8,205 nt of DNA from Bacillota bacterium (GTDB taxonomy: Bacteria; Bacillota; Clostridia; Acetivibrionales; DSM-1351), in the NCBI GenBank assembly GCA_023412275.1, contig JAEYNY010000003.1, forward strand, positions 1 through 8,205, read 5' to 3'. Positions 1-6,647 of this stretch are shown here, piece after piece; position 1 is the first letter of the stretch, and each line of letters opens with the position of its first letter. The position numbers were made by a program, and so were the translations under genes. The notes below the pieces were generated by a model. That model made no database searches, was not told where the DNA came from, and was given only the letters and a program-made list of their open reading frames with translations.

Positions 1-59
1 TTTGGTATTACAACTCTTCCTAAATCGTCTATACGTCTAACTATCCCAGTTGCTTTCAA
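1..59 (-). CDS. spoVT: SpoVT, AbrB-family stage V sporulation regulator (N-terminal fragment, runs off the window)
   Basis: Only the first 19 codons are present. They read MKATGIVRRIDDLGRVVIP, the highly conserved start of the SpoVT/AbrB swapped-hairpin DNA-binding domain, where the R-R-I-D-x-L-G-R-V-V-I-P run forms the DNA-contacting element. In Bacillus, SpoVT is a forespore transcription factor that activates or represses late sigma-G genes; that role is family knowledge. The start is a TTG codon at 59-57, supported by AAGGAGGT eight bases upstream and by the exact match of Met-Lys-Ala-Thr-Gly to the family N-terminus. Position downstream of mfd matches the Bacillus order, except that a PrsA-like gene lies between. 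The general AbrB paralogue shares this motif, but the MKATGIVRRIDDLGR wording and the mfd neighbourhood favour SpoVT. Confidence 0.9.
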   Translation of the reverse strand, partial: MKATGIVRRIDDLGRVVIP

Positions 60-67
60 AGTATATT

Positions 68-75
68 ACCTCCTT
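68..75 (-). promoter_or_regulatory. Ribosome binding site of spoVT
   Basis: AAGGAGGT on the minus strand is a near-perfect Shine-Dalgarno sequence eight bases before the TTG codon at 59. It fixes the non-ATG start of spoVT. Confidence 0.85.
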
Positions 76-151
76 AATAGGTTATTTTAGTCTTATTATT
101 GTTTTGTTGATGATTTTTTATACATAATTGGTAGTACAATTAGAACCAACC

Positions 152-180
152 ATTTTATAGATATATTTTAGAGTTGTAAA
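152..180 (-). promoter_or_regulatory. Weak candidate promoter for spoVT
   Basis: TTTACA (180-175), 17 bases, then TAAAAT (157-152) is a modest sigma-A-like match in the leader between the upstream terminator and spoVT. A forespore-type alternative, GTATA-N17-CAATAATA (GTATA at 123-119), is equally weak. SpoVT genes are normally under sigma-G control, but I see no clean sigma-G -35/-10 pair. The rest of the leader is plain AT-rich sequence. Confidence 0.2.
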
Positions 181-223
181 AAGGGACTGAATACACAATT
201 ATTCATTGTGCGTTCAGTCCCTT
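178..223 (-). terminator. Rho-independent terminator after the prsA-like gene, possibly bidirectional
   Basis: The arm at 181-191 pairs perfectly with 213-223 (AAGGGACTGAA with TTCAGTCCCTT). After one G-T wobble and one A-C mismatch the stem continues as 194-199 with 205-210, closing a five-base loop. On the minus strand the stem runs into TTTTT (182-178), 37 bases beyond the prsA stop, as expected for the end of that transcript. On the plus strand it is followed by GTATTTTTTAT, so it could also stop antisense transcription. It separates prsA from spoVT. Confidence 0.85.
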
Positions 224-259
224 GTATTTTTTATAAAAAGTAGTGTATATTAGTATAAA

Positions 260-1351
260 TTATTTGTACAGGGTTTTGTCAATTTTTGCTAAAGCATCTT
301 CATCTTTTTTAAGTGGAAATTCTTTCTTCCAGCTGTCTAATTTCTTTGTTAAGAATTCATCATTAAATCTGGTATTCAGGATTGTTGACTTTATTTTGTC
401 TTTAACATCAGCAAACTTTGTTTCTTCTCTTTTTTCAAACCTCATAACGTGATATCCGTATGAAGTTTCAACAACACCGGTATCTCCTGCCTTGTGGTTT
501 GCAAATGCCCAATCTTCAAACTGGGAAACCATTTCTCCCTTACCGAAAGTATAAACACCTTTGTTATTTACAGTTCCGTCTTGGCCCTTATCATCGGAGT
601 TCTTCTCAGCAAGTGCCTGCATGTCAGCACCTTCCTGTATTTGTTTCAGAAGGTTGTCTGCCTTTTCCTTAGCTTCTTTCTTCTTACCTTCAGTGAAGGC
701 TGCACCTGTTTGCAAATCTTGTGTAGCAACGAGAATGTGTGTTACAGTTACTTTATCATAGTCAGCTTTATGTTCATCATATTGCTTCTTAATTTCATCG
801 TCTGTTATTTTAACTTTGTTTTTTTCACTTTCAATGTATTTCTGTGACAAAACAAGCTCTTTATAAACTTCTTTGTAGTCTGCCAGAGATACACCATAAT
901 CATTTTTCAACTGTTTTTCGGCTTCTGCTCTGCTTCCGCCTGCATTTTGAATTCTTTGATCGATAGCTTTATCTATATTATCCAAGTCTGCCTTTTCAAG
1001 TTTGATACCGGCCTCTTTTGCTTTGATCAACTGAATTTTGATTTCCTGGATACTATCGAGTGTAGCTTTCTTGATCTGTTCTTTTGCAGTACTTCCTTGG
1101 TATTTCTGGTTCCAGTCAAACTTTGTAGCGTCTTGACTTTGTGCATTTTGAAGGAATGAATTCATATTAAACTTTGACAATACCAGATATTCCTGTTTTG
1201 TAATACTTTGATCTCCTACTTTTCCAACATCTCCTGAAGACATACTAAAAATAACGACTACAGCTATTACTGCAACTACCAGTACAGCCGCAATAATTCC
1301 TATAATTAGCCCTTTTGATGTCTTTTTCACTTTAGCGTTTTCGTTTTCCAA
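260..1351 (-). CDS. prsA: PrsA/SurA-type parvulin peptidyl-prolyl cis-trans isomerase, anchored by an N-terminal transmembrane helix
   Basis: This 363-residue protein probably helps fold proteins outside the cytoplasmic membrane by isomerising X-Pro bonds. Residues 1-13 are charged and cytoplasmic. Residues 14-36 form one hydrophobic helix (GLIIGIIAAVLVVAVIAVVV). Residues 41-195 form a helical, lysine-rich SurA-N-like chaperone region. Residues about 200-306 are a parvulin rotamase domain, with VTHILVAT (His205), the NSDD segment (251-254), G-V-Y-T-F-G-K-G-E-M-V (265-275) and YGYHVMRFEKR (His301); the two histidines are the usual active-site pair. A helical tail closes the protein. Unlike Bacillus PrsA, the N-terminal region contains no cysteine and no lipobox, so it is a bitopic membrane protein rather than a lipoprotein. 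The start is TTG (1351), seven bases after GGGGAGAG. It probably has its own promoter overlapping the end of mfd and ends at the hairpin at 223-181. The fold assignment is firm; the exact orthology to PrsA is less so, hence 'PrsA-like'. Confidence 0.88.
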   Translation of the reverse strand: MENENAKVKKTSKGLIIGIIAAVLVVAVIAVVVIFSMSSGDVGKVGDQSITKQEYLVLSKFNMNSFLQNAQSQDATKFDWNQKYQGSTAKEQIKKATLDSIQEIKIQLIKAKEAGIKLEKADLDNIDKAIDQRIQNAGGSRAEAEKQLKNDYGVSLADYKEVYKELVLSQKYIESEKNKVKITDDEIKKQYDEHKADYDKVTVTHILVATQDLQTGAAFTEGKKKEAKEKADNLLKQIQEGADMQALAEKNSDDKGQDGTVNNKGVYTFGKGEMVSQFEDWAFANHKAGDTGVVETSYGYHVMRFEKREETKFADVKDKIKSTILNTRFNDEFLTKKLDSWKKEFPLKKDEDALAKIDKTLYK

Positions 1352-1358
1352 AGGTAAT

Positions 1359-1366
1359 CTCTCCCC
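1359..1366 (-). promoter_or_regulatory. Ribosome binding site of the prsA-like gene
   Basis: GGGGAGAG lies seven bases before the TTG at 1351. No ATG or GTG in this frame is better placed, and the short charged N-terminus followed by the membrane helix fits this start. Confidence 0.7.
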
Positions 1367-1384
1367 ATTTTTTTATTCAAAACC

Positions 1385-1412
1385 TAATTTGTAACCTGAA
1401 TTTTACAAATTA
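1385..1412 (-). repeat. Perfect 10-bp inverted repeat in the prsA leader
   Basis: TAATTTGTAA (1385-1394) and TTACAAATTA (1403-1412) are exact inverted repeats around the 8-base spacer CCTGAATT. On the minus strand the repeat begins a few bases after the transcription start predicted from the promoter at 1453-1425, and ends about 18 bases before the ribosome binding site. It could be an operator for a dimeric regulator or a 5' stem-loop protecting the mRNA. As a terminator for mfd it is poor: the stem is AT-rich, GGTTTTG follows, and there is no uninterrupted T-run. Confidence 0.6.
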
Positions 1413-1424
1413 CTTTCGATTATA

Positions 1425-1453
1425 ATTATATTCAATTATACATTAGACTGCAA
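1425..1453 (-). promoter_or_regulatory. Candidate sigma-A promoter for the prsA-like gene, overlapping the mfd 3' end
   Basis: TTGCAG (1453-1448), exactly 17 bases, then TATAAT (1430-1425): four of six -35 positions, a perfect -10 and ideal spacing. The -35 lies in the last codons of mfd and the spacer covers the mfd stop. A start near 1418 would give a leader of about 65 nt to the TTG. A second TATAAT (1424-1419) follows directly but has no matching -35. Such AT-rich sequence gives chance hits, yet the quality and the 84-bp gap to prsA support a real promoter. Confidence 0.55.
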
Positions 1454-4400
1454 TTTAATAATGTATTGTAACAATATCTTAATATTTGCCAAATTTTCTC
1501 TGCCGGATGAATTTATTAATTTAAATGACAAATAAGGGTTGCTGCTGGCATTAAGCATAATCCTTCTAGGGTACTTATCCATAAGCACTCCCAGATATTG
1601 CGACACTGTTGAGGCGGATTTACGCAATGCAAACAATATTATATCCTCCTTCTGTGAAATGCCAATAAAACCGCACTCCACAGCAAGTGCCTTGATATAC
1701 GCAATGTCCATTAGATTTTCAACTTCTTCCGGTATGTCTCCGTACCTGTCTATTAACTCATCTCGCAAATCAATTACATCATTTTCATTCTGTATCGCGG
1801 CAATTTTCTTATACATATCAATTTTTTGCTCTTCTGAGCTTATATATTCATCATCAATGTATGCATTAACATTTAAGTCAACTGCCATTTCCTCGTCAGT
1901 AGTGCGCACTTCCTTGCCACTTAGTTCCTGAACCGCTTCATCCAGCAGCTTACAATACATTTCGTAACCAACTGTTTCTAAGTGTCCATGTTGCTCCGGC
2001 CCCAGCAAGTTTCCTGCACCTCTTATTTCGAGATCCCGCATGGCTATTCTGAAGCCTGAACCAAATTCAGTAAATTCTTTTATAGCCTGAAGTCTTTTTT
2101 CTGCTACCTCCGTCAGAACCTTGTCCTTTTTATATGTGATATAGGCGTATGCAAGTCTGTTGGATCTTCCAACCCTTCCTCTAATCTGATAAAGCTGGGA
2201 CAAACCCATTCTGTCGGCATCTTCTACAATTATAGTATTAACATTTGGCATATCAAGCCCCGACTCTATAATAGTAGTACATACAAGTACGTCATATTCC
2301 CCGTTTATAAAACCATACATTACATCTTCAAGTTCTTTTTCATTCATTTGCCCGTGTGCAACCGCAACTCTGGCTTCGGGAATCATTGTCCTGATTTCCT
2401 GTGCTTTTAAGTCAATCCCCCTTACCCGGTTGTACATATAGAAAACCTGACCGTCTCTTGCCATCTCACGGATTATACCATCACGGATAAGCTCCATATT
2501 ATACTCCATAACATAGGTCTGAACCGGGTATCTTTCTTCCGGAGGATCTTCCAGAACACTGATATCCCTTATTCCAACCAAGGACATGTGAAGGGTTCTC
2601 GGGATTGGCGTAGCTGTTAATGTGAGTACGTCAACATTTGGTTTTAACGTTTTAAGCTTTTCTTTGTGAGTTACTCCGAAGCGTTGTTCCTCATCGACTA
2701 CCAAAAGCCCAAGATCTTTGAATTCAATATCTTTTTGCAGAAGCCTGTGTGTACCAATGAGTATATCTGTATTTCCTGCCTTAACGGATTTTACAATTTT
2801 CTTCTGCTCTGTGGGAGTCCTGAATCTGCTCATAACATCCACTGTAACCGGGAAGTCGCTCATCCTCTTTTTAAAGTTTTCGTACAGCTGCTGGGCTAGA
2901 ATAGTGGTTGGAGCAAGGTATGCTACCTGCTTTCCGTCCATAACAGACTTAAATACAGCCCTTATTGCGACTTCTGTTTTGCCGTAGCCCACATCTCCGC
3001 AAAGGAGTCTGTCCATCAGTCTTTCTGACTCCATATCCTTTTTTATTTCATCAATACACTTGAGCTGGTCATCGGTTTCCTGATATGGGAATAACTCTTC
3101 AAACTGCCTTTGCCAGACGGTATCCTGACAAAAAGCATGACCTTTAGCCGACTGCCTTTGAGCATAAAGTTTTATCAGTTCCGCTGCAAGCTGCTGCAGA
3201 GATTCCTTTACACGGCTTTTTGTTTTAGCCCACTCAGTTCCTCCAAGCTTATTGACCTTGGGCGTTTTTCCTTCAGATCCAATATATTTTTGGAGCAAAT
3301 CCAGTTGATTAGTGGGAATGTAAAGGAAGTCTCCTTCCTGATACCGTATTTTAAGGTAATCCCTTTTAACTTCACCAACGCTGAGCTTTTCAATACCGAT
3401 ATACTGGCCTATACCGTGAGCCTGATGTACAACAAAGTCACCAACGTTGAGGTCAGAAAATGCTTTTATTTTGTTGCCTGCTCTCTTTGCCTTTGCCTTC
3501 TTTATTCTTTTATCTTGGCCAAAAACCTCGATATCACTTATTACAACAAAAGCCGCCGTTGGGTATTCAAAGCCTTTCTGCAAACTACCGTGAGTTACAA
3601 CAACCTCTCCATTCTGTATTCTGTACTCAGGATTATCTTTGTAACTTGACGAAATCTCGTTTGTTGCAAGGGTTTCAACCAATCTGTGCCCCCTGCCACT
3701 GGGGCCTGAAAGAACTATTATTTTATATTCTTTTTTTCTGAGCTGACCTATGTCGTCAACAAGTAAATCTATGTGGTTTTGGTAAGAGTTCCCTGATTTA
3801 CAAGGTATTGATATCTGATTATATGGCCTGATAAGAGAGTTGTTAGATGAAATAGCGGACAATGTTACCATCCTCAAATTCAATATACGGTCTACTATGG
3901 AGTCTGTAGAAAAAGCCCATCCCGCTCCTTTAGGCAAAATACCGCCTTTCTCCAGAAGACTCTTTGCAAGTTCTTCATATTCAAGCTCTACATTCTCAAT
4001 TCTTTGGGTTATTCTCAGGGTTTCATCCAGTACAATTATTGATTCACTCTCAATGTAGTCTATTACGGAAGCAGGAGTCTCTAATATATATGGAAGGTAT
4101 CTGTCTATACCCGGAAAATAATGGTGTTCAACCAGGTTATCAATATCTTCCTCAACACGCTTTGATATATTTTTAATACCATCGCTATTGCCCTTCTGTT
4201 TCAGCTTTTTAACGTAATCTGCCAGATCATTTTTTATCTTTGATATTATTGCTTCCTTTGAGTTTTCCTTGTAAACTACATCTCTTGCAGGAGCAATTAT
4301 ACACTGGTCAATTGAGTTCGTAGACCTTTGTGTTGTTTCATCAAAGTACCTGATAGAATCAACTTCTGTGTCAAATAACTCAATACGGACAGGATGTTCA

Positions 4401-4960
4401 CTGTTTACTGCAAAAATATCGATAATTCCTCCGCGGACGGCAAACTGTGCTTTTCCTTCCACAGTTTCAACTCTTTCATAGCCATACAAAACAAGCTTTG
4501 AGATCAGCTCATCAAGGTCTATTTGTAAACCTACTGAGAAATCGATAACTCCACCTCTAAAGAGTTCAACAGGCGAAATCATTTGTATAAGTGCTTCAGC
4601 TGACATTACAATCAACTTGTAGTTTCCCTCTAAGCACCTCAGCAGGGTTTTTGTCCTCTGATATACAATATCGTTGCTTCTGGCTTCTATATTATATAGC
4701 ATAGTCTCCTTTGGAGGGTAATACAGGACATCATCTCCCAGAAAAAAAGCAAAATCTTCATAAGCCCTTCTAGCCTGCATTTCATTATATGTTACATACA
4801 GTCCTCTTCTCTGTAAATGAGTACATAGGGAGTATATCAGATGCACTTTTTGTGAATCTGACGGACCTATAACCGATACAGGCCCTTTCCCCTCCCGAAC
4901 ATTCGTTAAAAGGGTATTATATTCATCTATTTTCAGGAGAGGATCTGTAAAAAAGTTCAT
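1436..4960 (-). CDS. mfd: Mfd, transcription-repair coupling factor
   Basis: Mfd is an ATP-driven DNA translocase that pushes or removes RNA polymerase stalled at lesions and recruits UvrA for nucleotide excision repair. This copy has 1174 residues, the usual full length. The N-terminal UvrB-like module carries the UvrA-contact region with AVRGGIIDIF (174-183) and a TQRS at 210-213. The CarD-like RNA polymerase interaction domain spans about 503-561 (GDFVVHQAHGIGQY, then RDYLKIRY and GDFLYIP). The SF2 motor has Walker A GDVGYGKT (655-662), the DEEQ box (756-759), TATPIPRT (782-789), motif VI QIRGRVGR (925-932) and the RecG-like TRG translocation motif (GSGFRIAMRDLEIRGAGNLLG region, 967-987). 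The C-terminal autoinhibitory TRCF domain lies at about 1010-1110. Every key motor motif is intact. The ATG start has GGAGGT seven bases upstream. The gene begins 21 bases after pth, so the two are co-transcribed. Confidence 0.98.
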   Translation of the reverse strand: MNFFTDPLLKIDEYNTLLTNVREGKGPVSVIGPSDSQKVHLIYSLCTHLQRRGLYVTYNEMQARRAYEDFAFFLGDDVLYYPPKETMLYNIEARSNDIVYQRTKTLLRCLEGNYKLIVMSAEALIQMISPVELFRGGVIDFSVGLQIDLDELISKLVLYGYERVETVEGKAQFAVRGGIIDIFAVNSEHPVRIELFDTEVDSIRYFDETTQRSTNSIDQCIIAPARDVVYKENSKEAIISKIKNDLADYVKKLKQKGNSDGIKNISKRVEEDIDNLVEHHYFPGIDRYLPYILETPASVIDYIESESIIVLDETLRITQRIENVELEYEELAKSLLEKGGILPKGAGWAFSTDSIVDRILNLRMVTLSAISSNNSLIRPYNQISIPCKSGNSYQNHIDLLVDDIGQLRKKEYKIIVLSGPSGRGHRLVETLATNEISSSYKDNPEYRIQNGEVVVTHGSLQKGFEYPTAAFVVISDIEVFGQDKRIKKAKAKRAGNKIKAFSDLNVGDFVVHQAHGIGQYIGIEKLSVGEVKRDYLKIRYQEGDFLYIPTNQLDLLQKYIGSEGKTPKVNKLGGTEWAKTKSRVKESLQQLAAELIKLYAQRQSAKGHAFCQDTVWQRQFEELFPYQETDDQLKCIDEIKKDMESERLMDRLLCGDVGYGKTEVAIRAVFKSVMDGKQVAYLAPTTILAQQLYENFKKRMSDFPVTVDVMSRFRTPTEQKKIVKSVKAGNTDILIGTHRLLQKDIEFKDLGLLVVDEEQRFGVTHKEKLKTLKPNVDVLTLTATPIPRTLHMSLVGIRDISVLEDPPEERYPVQTYVMEYNMELIRDGIIREMARDGQVFYMYNRVRGIDLKAQEIRTMIPEARVAVAHGQMNEKELEDVMYGFINGEYDVLVCTTIIESGLDMPNVNTIIVEDADRMGLSQLYQIRGRVGRSNRLAYAYITYKKDKVLTEVAEKRLQAIKEFTEFGSGFRIAMRDLEIRGAGNLLGPEQHGHLETVGYEMYCKLLDEAVQELSGKEVRTTDEEMAVDLNVNAYIDDEYISSEEQKIDMYKKIAAIQNENDVIDLRDELIDRYGDIPEEVENLMDIAYIKALAVECGFIGISQKEDIILFALRKSASTVSQYLGVLMDKYPRRIMLNASSNPYLSFKLINSSGRENLANIKILLQYIIKLQSNV

Positions 4961-4981
4961 TTCTGCAACCTCCGGCTGTAA

Positions 4982-5551
4982 TTATTTATTAAAGTTATTC
5001 ATTGCCTTTTCCGGCCCACTTTGTGCTATCATTATTGCCGCCTGTGCAGCTTTTTCAATACTTTGGTCAATTACCTGCCTATCCTCTTTGGAGAATTTGC
5101 TAAGGACATAATCAGCCAGATCCCATTTCTCCGGTGCCCTGCCAATACCAATTCTCACTCTGGGAAATCTGTCATCCTGAAGTTGGTATATTATGGACTT
5201 CATGCCGTTGTGGGTGCCGGAACTGCCTTTGGGTCTTACTCTTATTTTGCCCGGTTCGAGATCAATGTCATCATATATTACTATTAATCTTTCTATAGGC
5301 AGCTTGTACCAGTCAACTATTTCCCTGACACTTTCTCCACTAAGGTTCATAAAAGTCTGAGGCTTTACAAGAATGGTTCTGACTCCCTCTATCTCACCTT
5401 CTCCGTATACCGCTTTAAAACCGATTTTGGAGAGCTTTATGTTATACTTAGCTGAAATATAATCAATAGTATCAAAGCCAACGTTATGCCTTGTATTTTC
5501 GAATTTTGTGCCTGGGTTGCCAAGCCCCACTAGAAGATATACATCTCCCAT
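4982..5551 (-). CDS. pth: Pth, peptidyl-tRNA hydrolase
   Basis: Pth cleaves the ester bond of peptidyl-tRNAs that drop off the ribosome, recycling tRNA in the cytoplasm; it is normally essential (spoVC in Bacillus). The 189-residue length is typical of bacterial Pth. The family signature is complete: LVGLGNPG (7-14) with Asn12, TRHNVGF with catalytic His22, KPQTFMNLSG with Asn69, IYDDIDLEPG with Asp94, and GTHNGMKS with Asn115. These correspond to E. coli Asn10, His20, Asn68, Asp93 and Asn114. Start ATG 5551 has AGGAGG eight bases upstream. It follows prs after a 97-base gap with a GC-rich hairpin and precedes mfd by 21 bases. I see no convincing promoter of its own, so it may depend on read-through from prs. 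The L25-family gene ctc, found between prs and pth in Bacillus, is missing here. Confidence 0.98.
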   Translation of the reverse strand: MGDVYLLVGLGNPGTKFENTRHNVGFDTIDYISAKYNIKLSKIGFKAVYGEGEIEGVRTILVKPQTFMNLSGESVREIVDWYKLPIERLIVIYDDIDLEPGKIRVRPKGSSGTHNGMKSIIYQLQDDRFPRVRIGIGRAPEKWDLADYVLSKFSKEDRQVIDQSIEKAAQAAIMIAQSGPEKAMNNFNK

Positions 5552-5593
5552 CTGTGCCGCCTCCTGTCATTTGTATATGATATATTCATGCCT

Positions 5594-5622
5594 AAAAGGG
5601 CGGTTCCTAAAAAGAACCGCCC
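5594..5622 (-). terminator. GC-rich hairpin between prs and pth: weak terminator or attenuator
   Basis: On the minus strand, GGGCGGTTC (5622-5614) and GAACCGCCC (5606-5598) form a perfect 9-bp stem around the 7-base loop TTTTTAG, followed by TTTTAGGC. It begins 26 bases after the prs stop. The stem is strong but the U-tract has only four bases, so termination may be partial. Because pth-mfd lacks an obvious promoter, the hairpin may lower, rather than abolish, transcription into those genes, or it may protect an RNA 3' end after processing. Confidence 0.6.
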
Positions 5623-5648
5623 CGGAAAATCAAATTCAAATATATAAG

Positions 5649-6608
5649 TTATATTTGAGTAAACAATGTACTAATTGATATATCTCCATATATTCTCTCA
5701 ATAGCCTCAGCAAATACTCCTGCTACAGACAAAGACTTAATCTTGTCAATTTTCTTTTCTTCGCTTAGTGTTATAGTATTTAATGTAACCAACTCTTTTA
5801 TTGCTGATTCACTAATCCTCTGAATTGCGGGCCCTGAAAGTACACCATGTGTGCAACTTGCATATACTTCCTTGGCACCAGCCTCTATCAGAGCATTAGC
5901 CCCGTTGACAATAGTTCCTCCGGTATCAATCATATCATCAACAAGGATTACTTTTTTATTTCTTATGTCACCTATTATATTCATTACTTCTGAAACATTT
6001 GCCTTAGGACGTCTCTTATCTATAATAGCCAGTGGGCAATCCAGTCTTTCAGCAACTTTTCTGGACCTTGTAACACTGCCTACGTCAGGGGAAACGACAA
6101 CAACATCCTCCATACTAGCAAATTTTTCCTTGAAATATTCAGCAATAATAGGTAGACCCAAAAGATGATCCACAGGTATATCAAAAAATCCCTGTATCTG
6201 TGGAGCGTGCAAATCCATAGTAAGTATTCTGTCTGCTCCGGCTATTGTTAAAAGATTTGCAACAAGTTTGGCGGAAATAGGATCTCTTGCCCTTGCCTTT
6301 CTGTCCTGTCTGGCGTACCCAAAGTACGGAATAACTGCTGTAATTCTACCCGCTGAAGCTCTTTTTACCGCATCAATCATAACCAAAAGCTCCATGAGGT
6401 TATCATTTATCGGTTGGCAAGTAGATTGAATGATAAACACATCTGAACCTCTTACTACTTCACCGATATTAACAGCTGTTTCTCCATCACTAAACCTTCC
6501 AACATTCGCAATACCTACGGGTATTCCAATTTTTTCAGCTATTTCATCGGCCAAAGGCTTATTGGAATTACCTGTAAATATTTTAATATCCTTTCCGTGC
6601 AGATTCAT
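5649..6608 (-). CDS. prs: Prs, ribose-phosphate pyrophosphokinase (PRPP synthetase, class I)
   Basis: Prs transfers pyrophosphate from ATP to ribose 5-phosphate to make PRPP for purine, pyrimidine, histidine, tryptophan and NAD synthesis. The 319-residue protein matches the class I length. Visible motifs in order are GRFSDGE (37-43), PYFGYARQDRK (94-104, ATP-binding loop), the MDLHA segment with His134 (131-135), SPDVG (173-177), the flexible catalytic loop DKRRPKAN (197-204) with Lys198 and Arg200, and the PRPP-binding loop VDDMIDTGGT (223-232). All are intact, so it should be active and subject to the usual phosphate/ADP control. The start is ATG 6608 with AAGGAG seven bases upstream. It lies 39 bases after glmU and is probably co-transcribed with it, pairing two nucleotide-related enzymes as in Bacillus. 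Confidence 0.98.
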   Translation of the reverse strand: MNLHGKDIKIFTGNSNKPLADEIAEKIGIPVGIANVGRFSDGETAVNIGEVVRGSDVFIIQSTCQPINDNLMELLVMIDAVKRASAGRITAVIPYFGYARQDRKARARDPISAKLVANLLTIAGADRILTMDLHAPQIQGFFDIPVDHLLGLPIIAEYFKEKFASMEDVVVVSPDVGSVTRSRKVAERLDCPLAIIDKRRPKANVSEVMNIIGDIRNKKVILVDDMIDTGGTIVNGANALIEAGAKEVYASCTHGVLSGPAIQRISESAIKELVTLNTITLSEEKKIDKIKSLSVAGVFAEAIERIYGDISISTLFTQI

Positions 6609-6647
6609 TTCAATTCTCCTTTTTATTACATTTATATTATTGTGTGT

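Noticed and set aside
494..847. Plus-strand open frame of 117 codons with hydrophobic stretches that look membrane-like
   Set aside because: It is the antisense shadow of the lysine- and glutamate-rich prsA-like gene, whose AAA/GAA codons read as phenylalanine, leucine and serine on the other strand.
1385..1412. Inverted repeat as the mfd terminator
   Set aside because: The stem is almost entirely A-T and is followed by GGTTTTG rather than a T-run. It sits better as a prsA leader element.
1539..1931. Plus-strand open frame of 130 codons
   Set aside because: It is antisense to the conserved C-terminal domain of mfd, with no family resemblance and no supporting signals.
3110..3649. Plus-strand open frame of 179 codons
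   Set aside because: It lies wholly inside mfd on the opposite strand, over the RNA polymerase interaction region. Its translation resembles no family, and it has no convincing ribosome binding site.
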